Source: Chitinophagales bacterium
GTDB lineage: Bacteria > Bacteroidota > Bacteroidia > Chitinophagales > UBA10324
Length of the DNA: 5,702 nucleotides
Assembly (NCBI GenBank): GCA_026786335.1
Contig: JAJAYG010000510.1
Coordinates: forward strand, 1 to 5,702
Direction: 5' to 3'
Positions within the stretch are counted from its first letter, which is position 1; each line of letters starts with the position of its first letter. This document shows positions 1-5,657 of this stretch, one piece after another. The notes under the pieces were generated by a model. It did not search any database, was not told the DNA's origin, and saw nothing but the letters and a program-made list of their open reading frames with translations. The position numbers and the translations under genes are program-made.

Positions 1-704
1 TAGCCCGCTAATTGAAACTGATTGTTGTTCAATTTAGATATGCTGCCTATGAAATCGGAATTGGAGCCGCCATATACTGTAGTCCAGATAATATTCCCGC
101 TATCGTCAATTCTCGCTGCCCAAACATCGTTGTCAAAGTTTCCTCCGTAACGAAATGGAATATCACCGCCGGGAAGCGAATTGGTTAACCCCAAAATAAT
201 AAAAGACTGATTACCCGCTTCAACAATTCCCAAAGGCGCATCACTGCTGGTTCCACCATAACAATGTTGCCATTGGATGGCTCCCATGGAATCAACTTTT
301 ACCACCCAAATATCATCGCCACCATGATTGCCGCTTACATCACCGTCATTAGAAAAAGTTTTGGTAATAAAAATGTATCCAAGATCGGCAGTGGGCAATA
401 TGGCATCTCCTGCACCAAAACCCTCATCGTTACTTCCACCGTAACACTTTTGCCACAGAATATCACCCGCGGTATTTATTTTAGTAATTAATATATCCCC
501 TAACCCTTTTAAAGGACAGTTAACAACCGTGTCGTCAAAATAAATTCTTCCTAATACAATAAAATTACCATCGGCAGTTGGTTTTATATCCCAGTTGATA
601 GTAGAATTGCCAAATGATTTTGTCCATGCAATTGTTGGAGTTTGTGCTGAAATTTGAAATGCAAAAAAATATGGGAAGAAAAAAACAAGGCAGAAATTTT
701 TCAT
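1..704 (-). CDS. Secreted repeat protein, N-terminal part (3' end beyond the window)
   Basis: An open frame of 234 codons runs from ATG at 704 to the window edge without a stop, so the gene is cut off at its 3' end. Residues 1-20 form a signal peptide: MKN, a long hydrophobic core, then a likely cleavage after ISA, giving export across the inner membrane. The mature part carries repeats about 61 residues apart, at roughly 69-94, 130-156 and 192-218. Each has the pattern D-(I/V)-(L/W)-x4-(I/V)-(N/D)-x2-G-x-I-x-W, then YGG and an acidic/Ser stretch. A weaker first unit lies near 24-38. Such repeats are common in large secreted Bacteroidota proteins and probably form a beta-propeller-like fold. 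A C-terminal type IX secretion signal would be expected in the missing part, but this is inference. The start at 704 is chosen over the ATG at 720 because only the 704 frame stays open. The molecular function is not recognisable. Confidence 0.85.
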   Translation of the reverse strand, partial: MKNFCLVFFFPYFFAFQISAQTPTIAWTKSFGNSTINWDIKPTADGNFIVLGRIYFDDTVVNCPLKGLGDILITKINTAGDILWQKCYGGSNDEGFGAGDAILPTADLGYIFITKTFSNDGDVSGNHGGDDIWVVKVDSMGAIQWQHCYGGTSSDAPLGIVEAGNQSFIILGLTNSLPGGDIPFRYGGNFDNDVWAARIDDSGNIIWTTVYGGSNSDFIGSISKLNNNQFQLAG

Positions 705-720
705 CGCAGAAATTTTTCAT
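689..720 (-). repeat. 16-bp tandem duplication over the start codon
   Basis: Bases 705-720 and 689-704 are adjacent copies of a 16-base unit that differ at one position. Each unit begins, on the minus strand, with ATG AAA AAT TTC TGC. Because 16 is not a multiple of three, the upstream ATG at 720 reads in a different frame and stops after 51 codons. The true start of the secreted protein is therefore the second copy, at 704. Confidence 0.9.
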
Positions 721-758
721 GAGCTAAATTTATTGCACCTCAATCGCTCTCTCGCTTT

Positions 759-789
759 CAAACCTACAATCTATTTTGCTAATAGCAAT
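759..789 (-). promoter_or_regulatory. Bacteroidota-type promoter for the secreted repeat protein
   Basis: On the minus strand, ATTG (789-786) is followed by exactly 19 bases and then TAGGTTTG (766-759). This matches the Bacteroidota consensus TTTG/TTG-N19-TAnnTTTG for the -33 and -7 elements. Transcription would begin near 752-756, giving a leader of about 50 bases before the ATG at 704. The spacer contains a 13-base odd palindrome (TTGCTA-A-TAGCAA, 776-788) that could be an operator, though it may be chance in AT-rich DNA. Confidence 0.7.
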
Positions 790-821
790 AATCTTTTTTA
801 AATATTGAAGATGCGTACAAT

Positions 822-2012
822 CTAAAAATAAGAATACGCTACGCCGGCCATCAAAGCCAAACATACCAACACAGGAGCTTTTATACTGGTGAAGTACAAC
901 AGAAGAAAAGTTACGATCACCACGAAGATATTGATGAAATGAAATTCAATATTGGTGTAAAGAATAACCGCCGCCGAAAGAATTAAACCCACCGCCGCAG
1001 CATTCACACCCTCCAAAGCTCTTCGAACAAAAAAATAATTTTTTACAAAACTCCAGATGGGGTAAATAAAAAATGCAAGCAAAGCACCGGGTAAAAAAAT
1101 TGCAACTGTTCCAATTATACTTCCCAGCAATTCACCCGATGCTCCATGCTCCTTCATTGCCATTCCGCCTGCATAAGTTGCAAACGCAAATGAAGGCCCG
1201 GGTAATGCCTGACTCAATGCAAGGCCGCTCAAAAATTCATTGGGTGTTAAATACGCTCTGTGTTTTACAAACTGCTCAAACATCATGGGAACTAACACGC
1301 TTCCGCCACCAAATGTGATGGTACCGAAACGAAAAAAGTTTTCGAATAAAATAAACGGGCGCTCTTTAGTGAGTAATGCAAGAACACCTGCCAAGATAAG
1401 TAGCAACACCAGCAACCCGATGCTGAAATAAGAATTCTCCCAAGGAATTTTTTCCTGTTCATCGTTTACAATTGTTTTTTCTTTATTGGTAAAATTGGTA
1501 ACAATTGCAGCACCTACTATTAAAAGCGGAAACATCCATGGCGTGGTAAAACTTGCAGCGATCAACAGCGAAAGCATCATGATCATGAGTGAAGTATTGT
1601 TGTTAACTACTTTAATCGCCAATGTAAAACCCGAGTAGGCGATAATGCCGATTGCCATTGGTTGCACAAAAATTAAAAAATCGGTTGACTGATTCGTCAT
1701 TGCAAAACTCGAGAAGAGCATTACGAGCGCAGTCATAATTGCACAGGCAGGCAGTATCCAAATCAGCAGCGCAAGAATAGCCATGAGTGTGTTCCACTTT
1801 TTTTGCGTGAGCACAATTATGGTTTGAGTTGAAGCCGGACCGGGAAGCAATTGGCAGAGTGCATTTACTTCAAGCAACTCCTCTTCGGTAAAATAATTTC
1901 GCTTCTTCACCAATATGTTATGCATTAAAGCAAGGTGTGCCTGCGGGCCGCCAAAACTGGTGATGGCAAGCACAAAAATATCTTTTAGGTAGATGAGGGC
2001 GCGGGGCTTCAC
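822..2012 (-). CDS. chrA: Chromate transporter, two-domain ChrA family (CHR, TC 2.A.51)
   Basis: This 396-residue inner-membrane protein has the usual length and layout of long-chain CHR-family transporters, which export chromate in characterised members. The N-terminal half (about 1-175) holds FGGPQAH at 20-26 and LLPGPAS at 55-61. A charged linker (about 176-195) joins it to a C-terminal half (about 196-396) that repeats the pattern as FGGGSVL at 234-240 and ALPGPSF at 269-275. This is the internal duplication of the family. Several long hydrophobic segments in each half are membrane helices. The start codon is GTG: an in-frame stop lies seven codons upstream, and the next internal Met falls after the first conserved motif. 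No chromate regulator or reductase is visible nearby, and some Bacteroidota homologues may have other substrates, so chromate specificity is inferred from family. A short dyad lies 47-64 bases upstream. Confidence 0.93.
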   Translation of the reverse strand: MKPRALIYLKDIFVLAITSFGGPQAHLALMHNILVKKRNYFTEEELLEVNALCQLLPGPASTQTIIVLTQKKWNTLMAILALLIWILPACAIMTALVMLFSSFAMTNQSTDFLIFVQPMAIGIIAYSGFTLAIKVVNNNTSLMIMMLSLLIAASFTTPWMFPLLIVGAAIVTNFTNKEKTIVNDEQEKIPWENSYFSIGLLVLLLILAGVLALLTKERPFILFENFFRFGTITFGGGSVLVPMMFEQFVKHRAYLTPNEFLSGLALSQALPGPSFAFATYAGGMAMKEHGASGELLGSIIGTVAIFLPGALLAFFIYPIWSFVKNYFFVRRALEGVNAAAVGLILSAAVILYTNIEFHFINIFVVIVTFLLLYFTSIKAPVLVCLALMAGVAYSYF

Positions 2013-2058
2013 GCAATAAACATAAGCACTTCATTTTTATAAATCTAAACGCAATCTG

Positions 2059-2076
2059 CACATACATTTGTGTGTG
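2059..2076. promoter_or_regulatory. 18-bp near-perfect dyad upstream of chrA (possible operator)
   Basis: Arms CACATACA (2059-2066) and TGTGTGTG (2069-2076) are complementary at seven of eight positions (the eighth is T:G) across a two-base centre. The dyad sits 47-64 bases before the chrA GTG, in the 172-base gap between the phosphatase and transporter genes. A two-base centre fits a protein-binding dyad better than an RNA hairpin. No clear TAnnTTTG promoter is seen in this gap; the best match is TAGATTTA, just downstream of the dyad. The functional role is speculative. Confidence 0.3.
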
Positions 2077-2184
2077 GAGCTGCTTGAAATTATTTTTTTG
2101 GGAAGGAAGAAGAAAACTTAAATGATGAAATTTTATCGCTGCAACATTCGCTTACGAGCGCAAGGTTAATTTTATTTCTCACTT

Positions 2185-2931
2185 TCAAATCGTCGGCGAT
2201 TTCGCAACTTCAGATTTATTTTCTTCAACTACGGGATCAATTTTCTTGCTGGTGAATCGCTCAAGATGCCGCAGTGCCCACAGTGAAATCACCAGCCAAA
2301 TAAACCCGATTGAAAATCCTGCAGCCACATCGCTTGCATAATGAACCCGCAAATAAATGCGGCTGAAACCAATGAGGAGAATAAAGATAAGGAGTGCAGT
2401 AATTGTAATCCATTTGATGTAAGGATTTTTTATACGCTCCCATACAATGTAAGCGATCAATCCATAAAAGGTCATGCTCGTTAATGAGTGACCGCTGGGG
2501 AAACTCAATCCGCTCGCAGCATCAAGCAAAGGAATGAGCGGACGCGGGCGATTGAATAAAGTTTTTAAACCTATCATGAGCGATAGGCTTGTGATGCTGA
2601 TCACCGGAATTTTTATCGAGTACCACCTGTGTTTTTGAATGAAGGCAAACCATATAATCAACAAAATATTTGCAGGAAATAAAAATGTTGCTGTACCAAA
2701 GAAGGTGATGGACTGCATCATGCTGTTATTTAATGGTGTCACGTACTGACTTAGAAAATTAAATACCCGCAGGTCAAAAACATCAGTACGCTGAAGAAAA
2801 ATTCGGTCAACAATAAAAATGAAAATCACAAATGAAAGCACAAACAATAATGCAATCATAATCACCTCAACAGAAAGCAGCAACAATGCTGCGTAGGTTT
2901 TTTTAACGTGATGATGAATAAATTTTATCAT
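2185..2931 (-). CDS. PAP2-family membrane phosphatase
   Basis: This 248-residue integral membrane protein belongs to the PAP2 (type 2 phosphatidic acid phosphatase) superfamily, which removes phosphate from lipid phosphates such as phosphatidate or undecaprenyl pyrophosphate, usually at the outer face of the inner membrane. All three catalytic motifs are present: KX6RP (K123 to R130-P131), PSGH (145-148) and SRX5HX3D (S190, R191, H197, D201). H148 and H197 are the expected acid/nucleophile histidines. Hydrophobic segments lie near 17-42, 85-99, 108-122, 151-165, 173-190 and 202-220, and the 28-residue tail is hydrophilic and charged. The ATG at 2931 gives a short basic N-terminus before the first helix. 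The substrate cannot be told from sequence: undecaprenyl-pyrophosphate recycling and phospholipid turnover are both possible. The gene starts 90 bases after the repaired end of the GNAT gene, so co-transcription is possible. Confidence 0.92.
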   Translation of the reverse strand: MIKFIHHHVKKTYAALLLLSVEVIMIALLFVLSFVIFIFIVDRIFLQRTDVFDLRVFNFLSQYVTPLNNSMMQSITFFGTATFLFPANILLIIWFAFIQKHRWYSIKIPVISITSLSLMIGLKTLFNRPRPLIPLLDAASGLSFPSGHSLTSMTFYGLIAYIVWERIKNPYIKWITITALLIFILLIGFSRIYLRVHYASDVAAGFSIGFIWLVISLWALRHLERFTSKKIDPVVEENKSEVAKSPTI

Positions 2932-3021
2932 TAATATTTTTCTTGAAGAAAGAGTAAGATGAATTAGTTATGAAAATTTAAAAAAATATTTGGCAACACA
3001 AAGGAAGAATATAATTTCTAA

Positions 3022-3488
3022 TTAGCTTTCAATTTCATATTCATAAATTTCGAGAAGGCGACCGCTTACTTTGCTTTCAAATTGGCCAATAACCTTACCT
3101 CCCATTTTCTCATAAAATCTTTTGCATTTGGTTCAGCCATCAGCGCAACTTTCTGATGGCCTTCTGCTTTCAGATAGTCAAGAATATTTCTAAAAATAAG
3201 TTTGCCGTAACCCATTCTTGTTTTATCGGGCATAAGCCAAAGATGATCAATTTCCAATTTTTCATTTGCAGTTGTTTTAATTACGAAGAAGCCAATAAAA
3301 ATATTTTCGGCAAACACTTTTACCACTTTATTCCTAAGCAGATATTCCTCACTTATTTCTAAATCGGGTTTCCACAAATTCATTAATTCATTTGAATAGC
3401 CCCACATTTGTTTTGAAATAAATGCTGTCTCGGTAAGTAGGCCTGAGTCAGAAGGAACAGCTTCTATGTATGTTAGTTCACAATTCAA
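3022..3488 (-). pseudogene. GNAT-family N-acetyltransferase, frameshifted near the C-terminus
   Basis: GNAT proteins transfer the acetyl group of acetyl-CoA to amines. The frame contains the typical N-terminal PSD..LLTE.AF.SK..WGY pattern, then IDHLWLMPD leading into the acetyl-CoA loop RMGYGK. After EPNAKDF the frame becomes atypical and stops at 3066. In the neighbouring frame the sequence continues as YEKMGGKVIG, then a family-typical SGRLL segment, to a TAA at 3022. One missing T in the four-T run at 3114-3117 restores a protein of about 155 residues, the usual family length. This is either a real inactivating mutation or a sequencing error. The unrepaired frame can be read from TTG at 3542, overlapping the M24 gene by 32 bases. 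I prefer the TTG at 3488, 22 bases after the M24 stop, because it starts just before the conserved domain. No in-frame ATG precedes the domain. The substrate is unknown. Confidence 0.8.
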
Positions 3489-3510
3489 TTTTTCGAAGGT
3501 GAAGCAAGAT

Positions 3511-4185
3511 TCAGCATAACACTTGTTCAAAGAATCCCCCAATTTGTTTTTCGGGATTTACGAAATGAATTTCTAAAATCCAATGTCTTTGATTTCCGTT
3601 AGCATCCGGCAAAAACATATCGTTAGGATTTTCGGGGTGAACATAAAGGCCAAAGTTTTTCGGCTCTAATCTTTCGTGAGGGAAATGCCCGATAAGATGA
3701 CCTGCTAATTGACCGCCATAGCTGTAACCATATTTTTTTGTTACAGTCATTATGTGCTCATAAAATTCGGCACCTGTTAATTTTGTTTGCTTGCTAAACC
3801 ATTCCTTTGTTTCATACCAGGCGGTTTCAATATCCTTCTTTAATTTCAGTTTGTAAGGGTTGTTGCCTATTACATAAGTTCTTCCAAAGTCGGCTTCCCA
3901 ATCTTCGAACACGGGTCCGAAATCAAGAAATAAAATATCGTCTTTTTGGATAATTAAATCGGGTGGGTTGTCATCATAAGGTCTCAATGTATTTGTTCCT
4001 GCTCTCACAATTCTTTTGTGCCAATATTTTTCTATCCCAAAAAGTTCAAATGCCAAATCGTAAACTTCAGTATTAAGCTGCTGCTCCGATTTTTCTGCCA
4101 CAACCAGTTTACGGTTTTCAATTTCCTGAAATAACTGAAGTGCTTTTGCTTCAGCTTCCATTAATTTTTCAATTGTTGATGTCAT
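3511..4185 (-). CDS. M24-family metallopeptidase (Xaa-Pro aminopeptidase fold)
   Basis: This 224-residue protein has the 'pita-bread' fold of M24 enzymes (prolidase, aminopeptidase P, methionine aminopeptidase), probably in the cytoplasm since no signal peptide is seen. All five expected metal ligands are visible: D88 in LDFG, D99 in DFGRT, H163 in GHLIG, E205 in ILEIHF and E220 in FFEQ. The spacing D88-D99 (11) and from H163 to the second histidine H170 in PHE (7) equals that of aminopeptidase P enzymes. It should therefore be a dinuclear-metal hydrolase acting on peptides or a related small substrate. It is shorter than full aminopeptidase P and lacks the separate N-terminal domain; residues 1-60 are mostly helical, with charged and Leu-rich stretches. 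The start is ATG at 4185. The GNAT gene follows closely and was probably co-transcribed. The substrate is not determinable. Confidence 0.85.
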   Translation of the reverse strand: MTSTIEKLMEAEAKALQLFQEIENRKLVVAEKSEQQLNTEVYDLAFELFGIEKYWHKRIVRAGTNTLRPYDDNPPDLIIQKDDILFLDFGPVFEDWEADFGRTYVIGNNPYKLKLKKDIETAWYETKEWFSKQTKLTGAEFYEHIMTVTKKYGYSYGGQLAGHLIGHFPHERLEPKNFGLYVHPENPNDMFLPDANGNQRHWILEIHFVNPEKQIGGFFEQVLC

Positions 4186-4280
4186 AGATAAGTTTATTCA
4201 TGTTCATTATCTCATGCTAACTACTGGTGTAAAACTTCTGCTGGTCTTTTCGCAATAAACTTAAGAACCTTGTTGTTAAT

Positions 4281-4301
4281 TGTGCAAAAGGAATTTGCAC
4301 A
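4281..4301. other. Perfect 8-bp inverted repeat between the VOC and M24 genes
   Basis: TGTGCAAA (4281-4288) and TTTGCACA (4294-4301) are perfectly complementary across five bases. On the minus strand the hairpin starts 13 bases after the VOC stop codon and lies about 95 bases before the M24 ATG. No U-tract follows it, so it is a poor intrinsic terminator. It may instead be an operator or an mRNA 3'-end hairpin. A weak promoter-like TTTG-N21-TAAGTTTA overlaps it and continues toward M24. No other feature is seen in this 129-base gap. Confidence 0.4.
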
Positions 4302-4314
4302 GAGTGAATTGAAT

Positions 4315-4680
4315 TCATTTATAAAATTCTCCAATGTGCCAAAGAATTCCTGATGGGTCGTGTATAAAACATTCTTTGCCCCAATCATTTTCCTTAACCG
4401 GAATAATTCTTACATTTTTATATTTCGTAGTAAGGTCTAAAGCCACAAGCTCTTTCCAAAATTGATTCACGTTTTCGACTTCTAAAAAAATCATGGTATT
4501 ATCAACCCAATCTTTAACGTAAGCATCTTGTAAGTAAAACGCTAACTGCTCTGTTTTGAAAACTGAAAGATTGTAACTCAAAATATTTTCCTGAAAACCA
4601 AGGTCGCGATAAAAACTTCTTGAGAGTTCAAAATCTTTTGCTCCTATGAATGGCCGAATGGATTTTGCTTGATGTTGCAT
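4315..4680 (-). CDS. VOC-superfamily protein (glyoxalase/bleomycin-resistance type)
   Basis: This 121-residue protein has the length and pattern of a single-subunit VOC (vicinal oxygen chelate) protein, made of two beta-alpha-beta-beta-beta units. The first unit starts at SIRPFIGAKDF (7-17), followed by the helix LSRSFYRDLGF (19-29), typical of the family. The second starts at MIFLEVENVNQFW (63-75) and ends in the conserved HDPSGILWHIGE (107-118). Typical members are dimeric cytoplasmic enzymes (glyoxalase, dioxygenase, epoxide opening) or drug-binding resistance proteins. The usual first-strand metal histidine is absent (R9/P10 there), which favours a binding protein of the bleomycin-resistance kind or an unusual metal site. 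The start is ATG at 4680 after an A-rich leader. A fragment of a second copy lies at the right window edge. The substrate is unknown. Confidence 0.85.
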   Translation of the reverse strand: MQHQAKSIRPFIGAKDFELSRSFYRDLGFQENILSYNLSVFKTEQLAFYLQDAYVKDWVDNTMIFLEVENVNQFWKELVALDLTTKYKNVRIIPVKENDWGKECFIHDPSGILWHIGEFYK

Positions 4681-4748
4681 TTTTTCTTTTTGAGTTTATT
4701 TATTTTACTAAAAAGTACAAGCTTGATTCGAGTGCATTTGTAGTATAG

Positions 4749-4834
4749 ATTTGTGTTGAGCCCCCGCTTTTTCAGCGGAGGTTTGCCTTGCTTTATTGCT
4801 TTACACAAATGCTCACGAGTTGACGACGCCAACT
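4749..4834. other. Structured intergenic region: hairpin inside crossing inverted repeats
   Basis: This gap lies between the VOC gene and the 55-residue gene, both on the minus strand. It holds a GC-rich hairpin (4761-4781), which on the minus-strand RNA is CCUCCGCU / AGCGGGGG with loop GAAAA (eight pairs, one G-U). It is enclosed by perfect 8-base arms ATTTGTGT (4749-4756) and ACACAAAT (4803-4810). Next to these are TGAGC (4757-4761) and GCTCA (4811-4815), which cross the 8-base pairing in pseudoknot order. A further small repeat AGTTG/CAACT lies at 4818-4822 and 4830-4834. No U-tract follows the hairpin on the minus strand. It could be an RNA 3' end of the upstream genes, a leader of the VOC gene, or a dispersed repeat. 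An open frame at 4644-4832 looks like an accident. Confidence 0.45.
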
Positions 4835-4859
4835 GGTAATTAAATAACTGCTTTTGGAA

Positions 4860-5027
4860 TTAAGCAATAATCTTCTTACGAGGTATTGTCGTTGTCCGTG
4901 ATTGTTTTCTTTTCCTTTGTTCCTTACGCAACTTGATAAAAGCACTAAACTCTTTTAACTCCTCGACTGTCCATGGTTTGTCAAGAACAGTGAAGTCAAC
5001 ATTTTTTGGTTCTCTGATTAGTCCCAT
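4860..5027 (-). CDS. Small conserved-looking protein of 55 residues, unknown function
   Basis: An ATG-to-TAA frame of 55 codons starts 27 bases after the stop of the GNAT-like gene. The protein starts MGLIREPKNVDFTV, has a central acidic segment with likely helix (WTVEELKEFSAFIKLR, 19-34) and ends in a strongly basic tail (RKEQRKRKQSR and PRKK). I recall small Bacteroidota proteins with a similar M-G-(L/I)-I-R-E-P-K-x-V-D-F opening and no known function, so I take it as real, but I cannot verify this. There is no signal peptide or membrane segment. The tight spacing suggests co-transcription with the GNAT-like gene, as a partner or regulator. The basic tail could bind nucleic acid. It does not resemble the ribbon-helix-helix antitoxins of GNAT toxins. 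Confidence 0.7.
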   Translation of the reverse strand: MGLIREPKNVDFTVLDKPWTVEELKEFSAFIKLRKEQRKRKQSRTTTIPRKKIIA

Positions 5028-5054
5028 TTTGTTTATGATTTTGATTGTTCATTC

Positions 5055-5579
5055 CTATCGGGTAAAGTATTGATTAATTAATCTGTTTGCTGCTAGAGTT
5101 TCAATCATCATTTTTGTTCCACGAAAATGAGTTGCATAAAGTGTTTCTTGATAGTGATTGACTAAAACAGTTTTAGCGTCAAACGCAAGATAACTTTCAT
5201 ACCCTTTGGCAAATGAAAGTTTGCAAGCAAACGCAGCTAAGTTGCCTGGCACTCCTGCATAAATTTTTGTCTTGCCCTTATTAAACTTTACACTTTCAAT
5301 TAAGTGCATGTAAATATGGTCGCCCTTGTCACTCAAGCTTATTAGCCCTTGAATGATTTTAGGATTGTCTTTGATAACAAGTTTGTAAACTTCTCGGTCA
5401 GTAAGTTTTATTTGTCCTTGCCAATTAAACTGCCAATCTGCTTTGTTGATTTTCTTGGTATCCTTGCTGGAAAGTTGAATAACATCAGTGTCAAAGATGT
5501 CGCCCGAAACTACATTTTCAATTGAGTTCGTGAGCTTGTCAATCTCAATGTCAACTAATATTTTCTTCTCTTTAATCAC
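5055..5579 (-). CDS. GNAT-like acetyltransferase-fold protein, substrate unknown
   Basis: This is a 174-residue soluble protein without signal peptide or membrane segments. The central and C-terminal part resembles a divergent GNAT fold. Strand-like YKLVIKD (65-71) and IIQGLISL (75-82) lead into HIYMHLIES (88-96), then AGVPGNLAAFACKLSFAKGY (108-127), where a loop plus helix takes the place of the acetyl-CoA pyrophosphate loop. Next come SYLAFDAKT (129-137) and NHYQETLYATHF (141-152). The canonical (Q/R)xxGx(G/A) is not intact, so acetyl-CoA binding is uncertain. I recall similar hypothetical proteins with a VPGNL.AFACKLSF segment but no assigned function. The start is GTG at 5579: the second codon upstream is an in-frame TGA, and no ATG is available nearby. 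A promoter box lies only four bases before it. The gene probably forms a two-gene unit with the 55-residue gene downstream. Confidence 0.7.
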   Translation of the reverse strand: MIKEKKILVDIEIDKLTNSIENVVSGDIFDTDVIQLSSKDTKKINKADWQFNWQGQIKLTDREVYKLVIKDNPKIIQGLISLSDKGDHIYMHLIESVKFNKGKTKIYAGVPGNLAAFACKLSFAKGYESYLAFDAKTVLVNHYQETLYATHFRGTKMMIETLAANRLINQYFTR

Positions 5580-5583
5580 ATAT

Positions 5584-5591
5584 CAAAGATA
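5584..5591 (-). promoter_or_regulatory. -7 element of a probable promoter for the GNAT-like gene
   Basis: TATCTTTG (5591-5584 on the minus strand) matches the Bacteroidota -7 consensus TAnnTTTG exactly. A TTTG follows a T-run upstream, but only 12 bases away, too close for the usual 19-21 base spacing, so the -33 element is unclear. The box ends four bases before the GTG at 5579. The transcript would then begin at or next to the start codon, suggesting a leaderless mRNA or a real start farther downstream. Confidence 0.5.
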
Positions 5592-5657
5592 CGAAATGTC
5601 TGTCAAAAAAACTGTTGATTAAATACACAAATGTTTCAAGTTAGCACTGTCCCAATA

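Noticed and set aside
264..491. Plus-strand open frame of 75 codons
   Set aside because: It lies opposite the secreted repeat protein, whose minus-strand frame shows a signal peptide and clear repeats. The plus-strand product has no recognisable features.
2149..2160. Hairpin CGCT-TACG-AGCG after the phosphatase gene as a terminator
   Set aside because: The stem is only four pairs and no U-tract follows on the minus strand, so it is too weak to call.
3112..3122. Programmed -1 frameshift site in the GNAT gene
   Set aside because: A -1 slip at the T-run would restore the frame, but the zero-frame bases do not form a standard X-XXY-YYZ slippery heptamer and no downstream structure was evident. 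A simple base loss is more likely.
3511..3542. 32-base overlap of the M24 and GNAT genes using a TTG start at 3542
   Set aside because: The extra N-terminal 18 residues show no family character. The in-frame TTG at 3488 starts just before the conserved domain and gives the usual length.
4644..4832. Minus-strand open frame of 62 codons overlapping the VOC start
   Set aside because: It translates the structured gap and an A-rich leader into a Lys-rich product with no domain, and it overlaps the well-supported VOC start.
4802..5633. Shared 10-base word TACACAAATG at 4802-4811 and 5624-5633
   Set aside because: Similarity fades quickly on both sides, so a true repeat is not supported without a genome search.
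4186..5657. Integron-type cassette array with attC sites
   Set aside because: The small single genes and short repeats suggested it, and TGCTAACT occurs both at 4215-4222 and, inverted, at 5639-5646. I could not find paired core sites of the RYYYAAC/GTTRRRY type at cassette ends, and no integrase is in the window.
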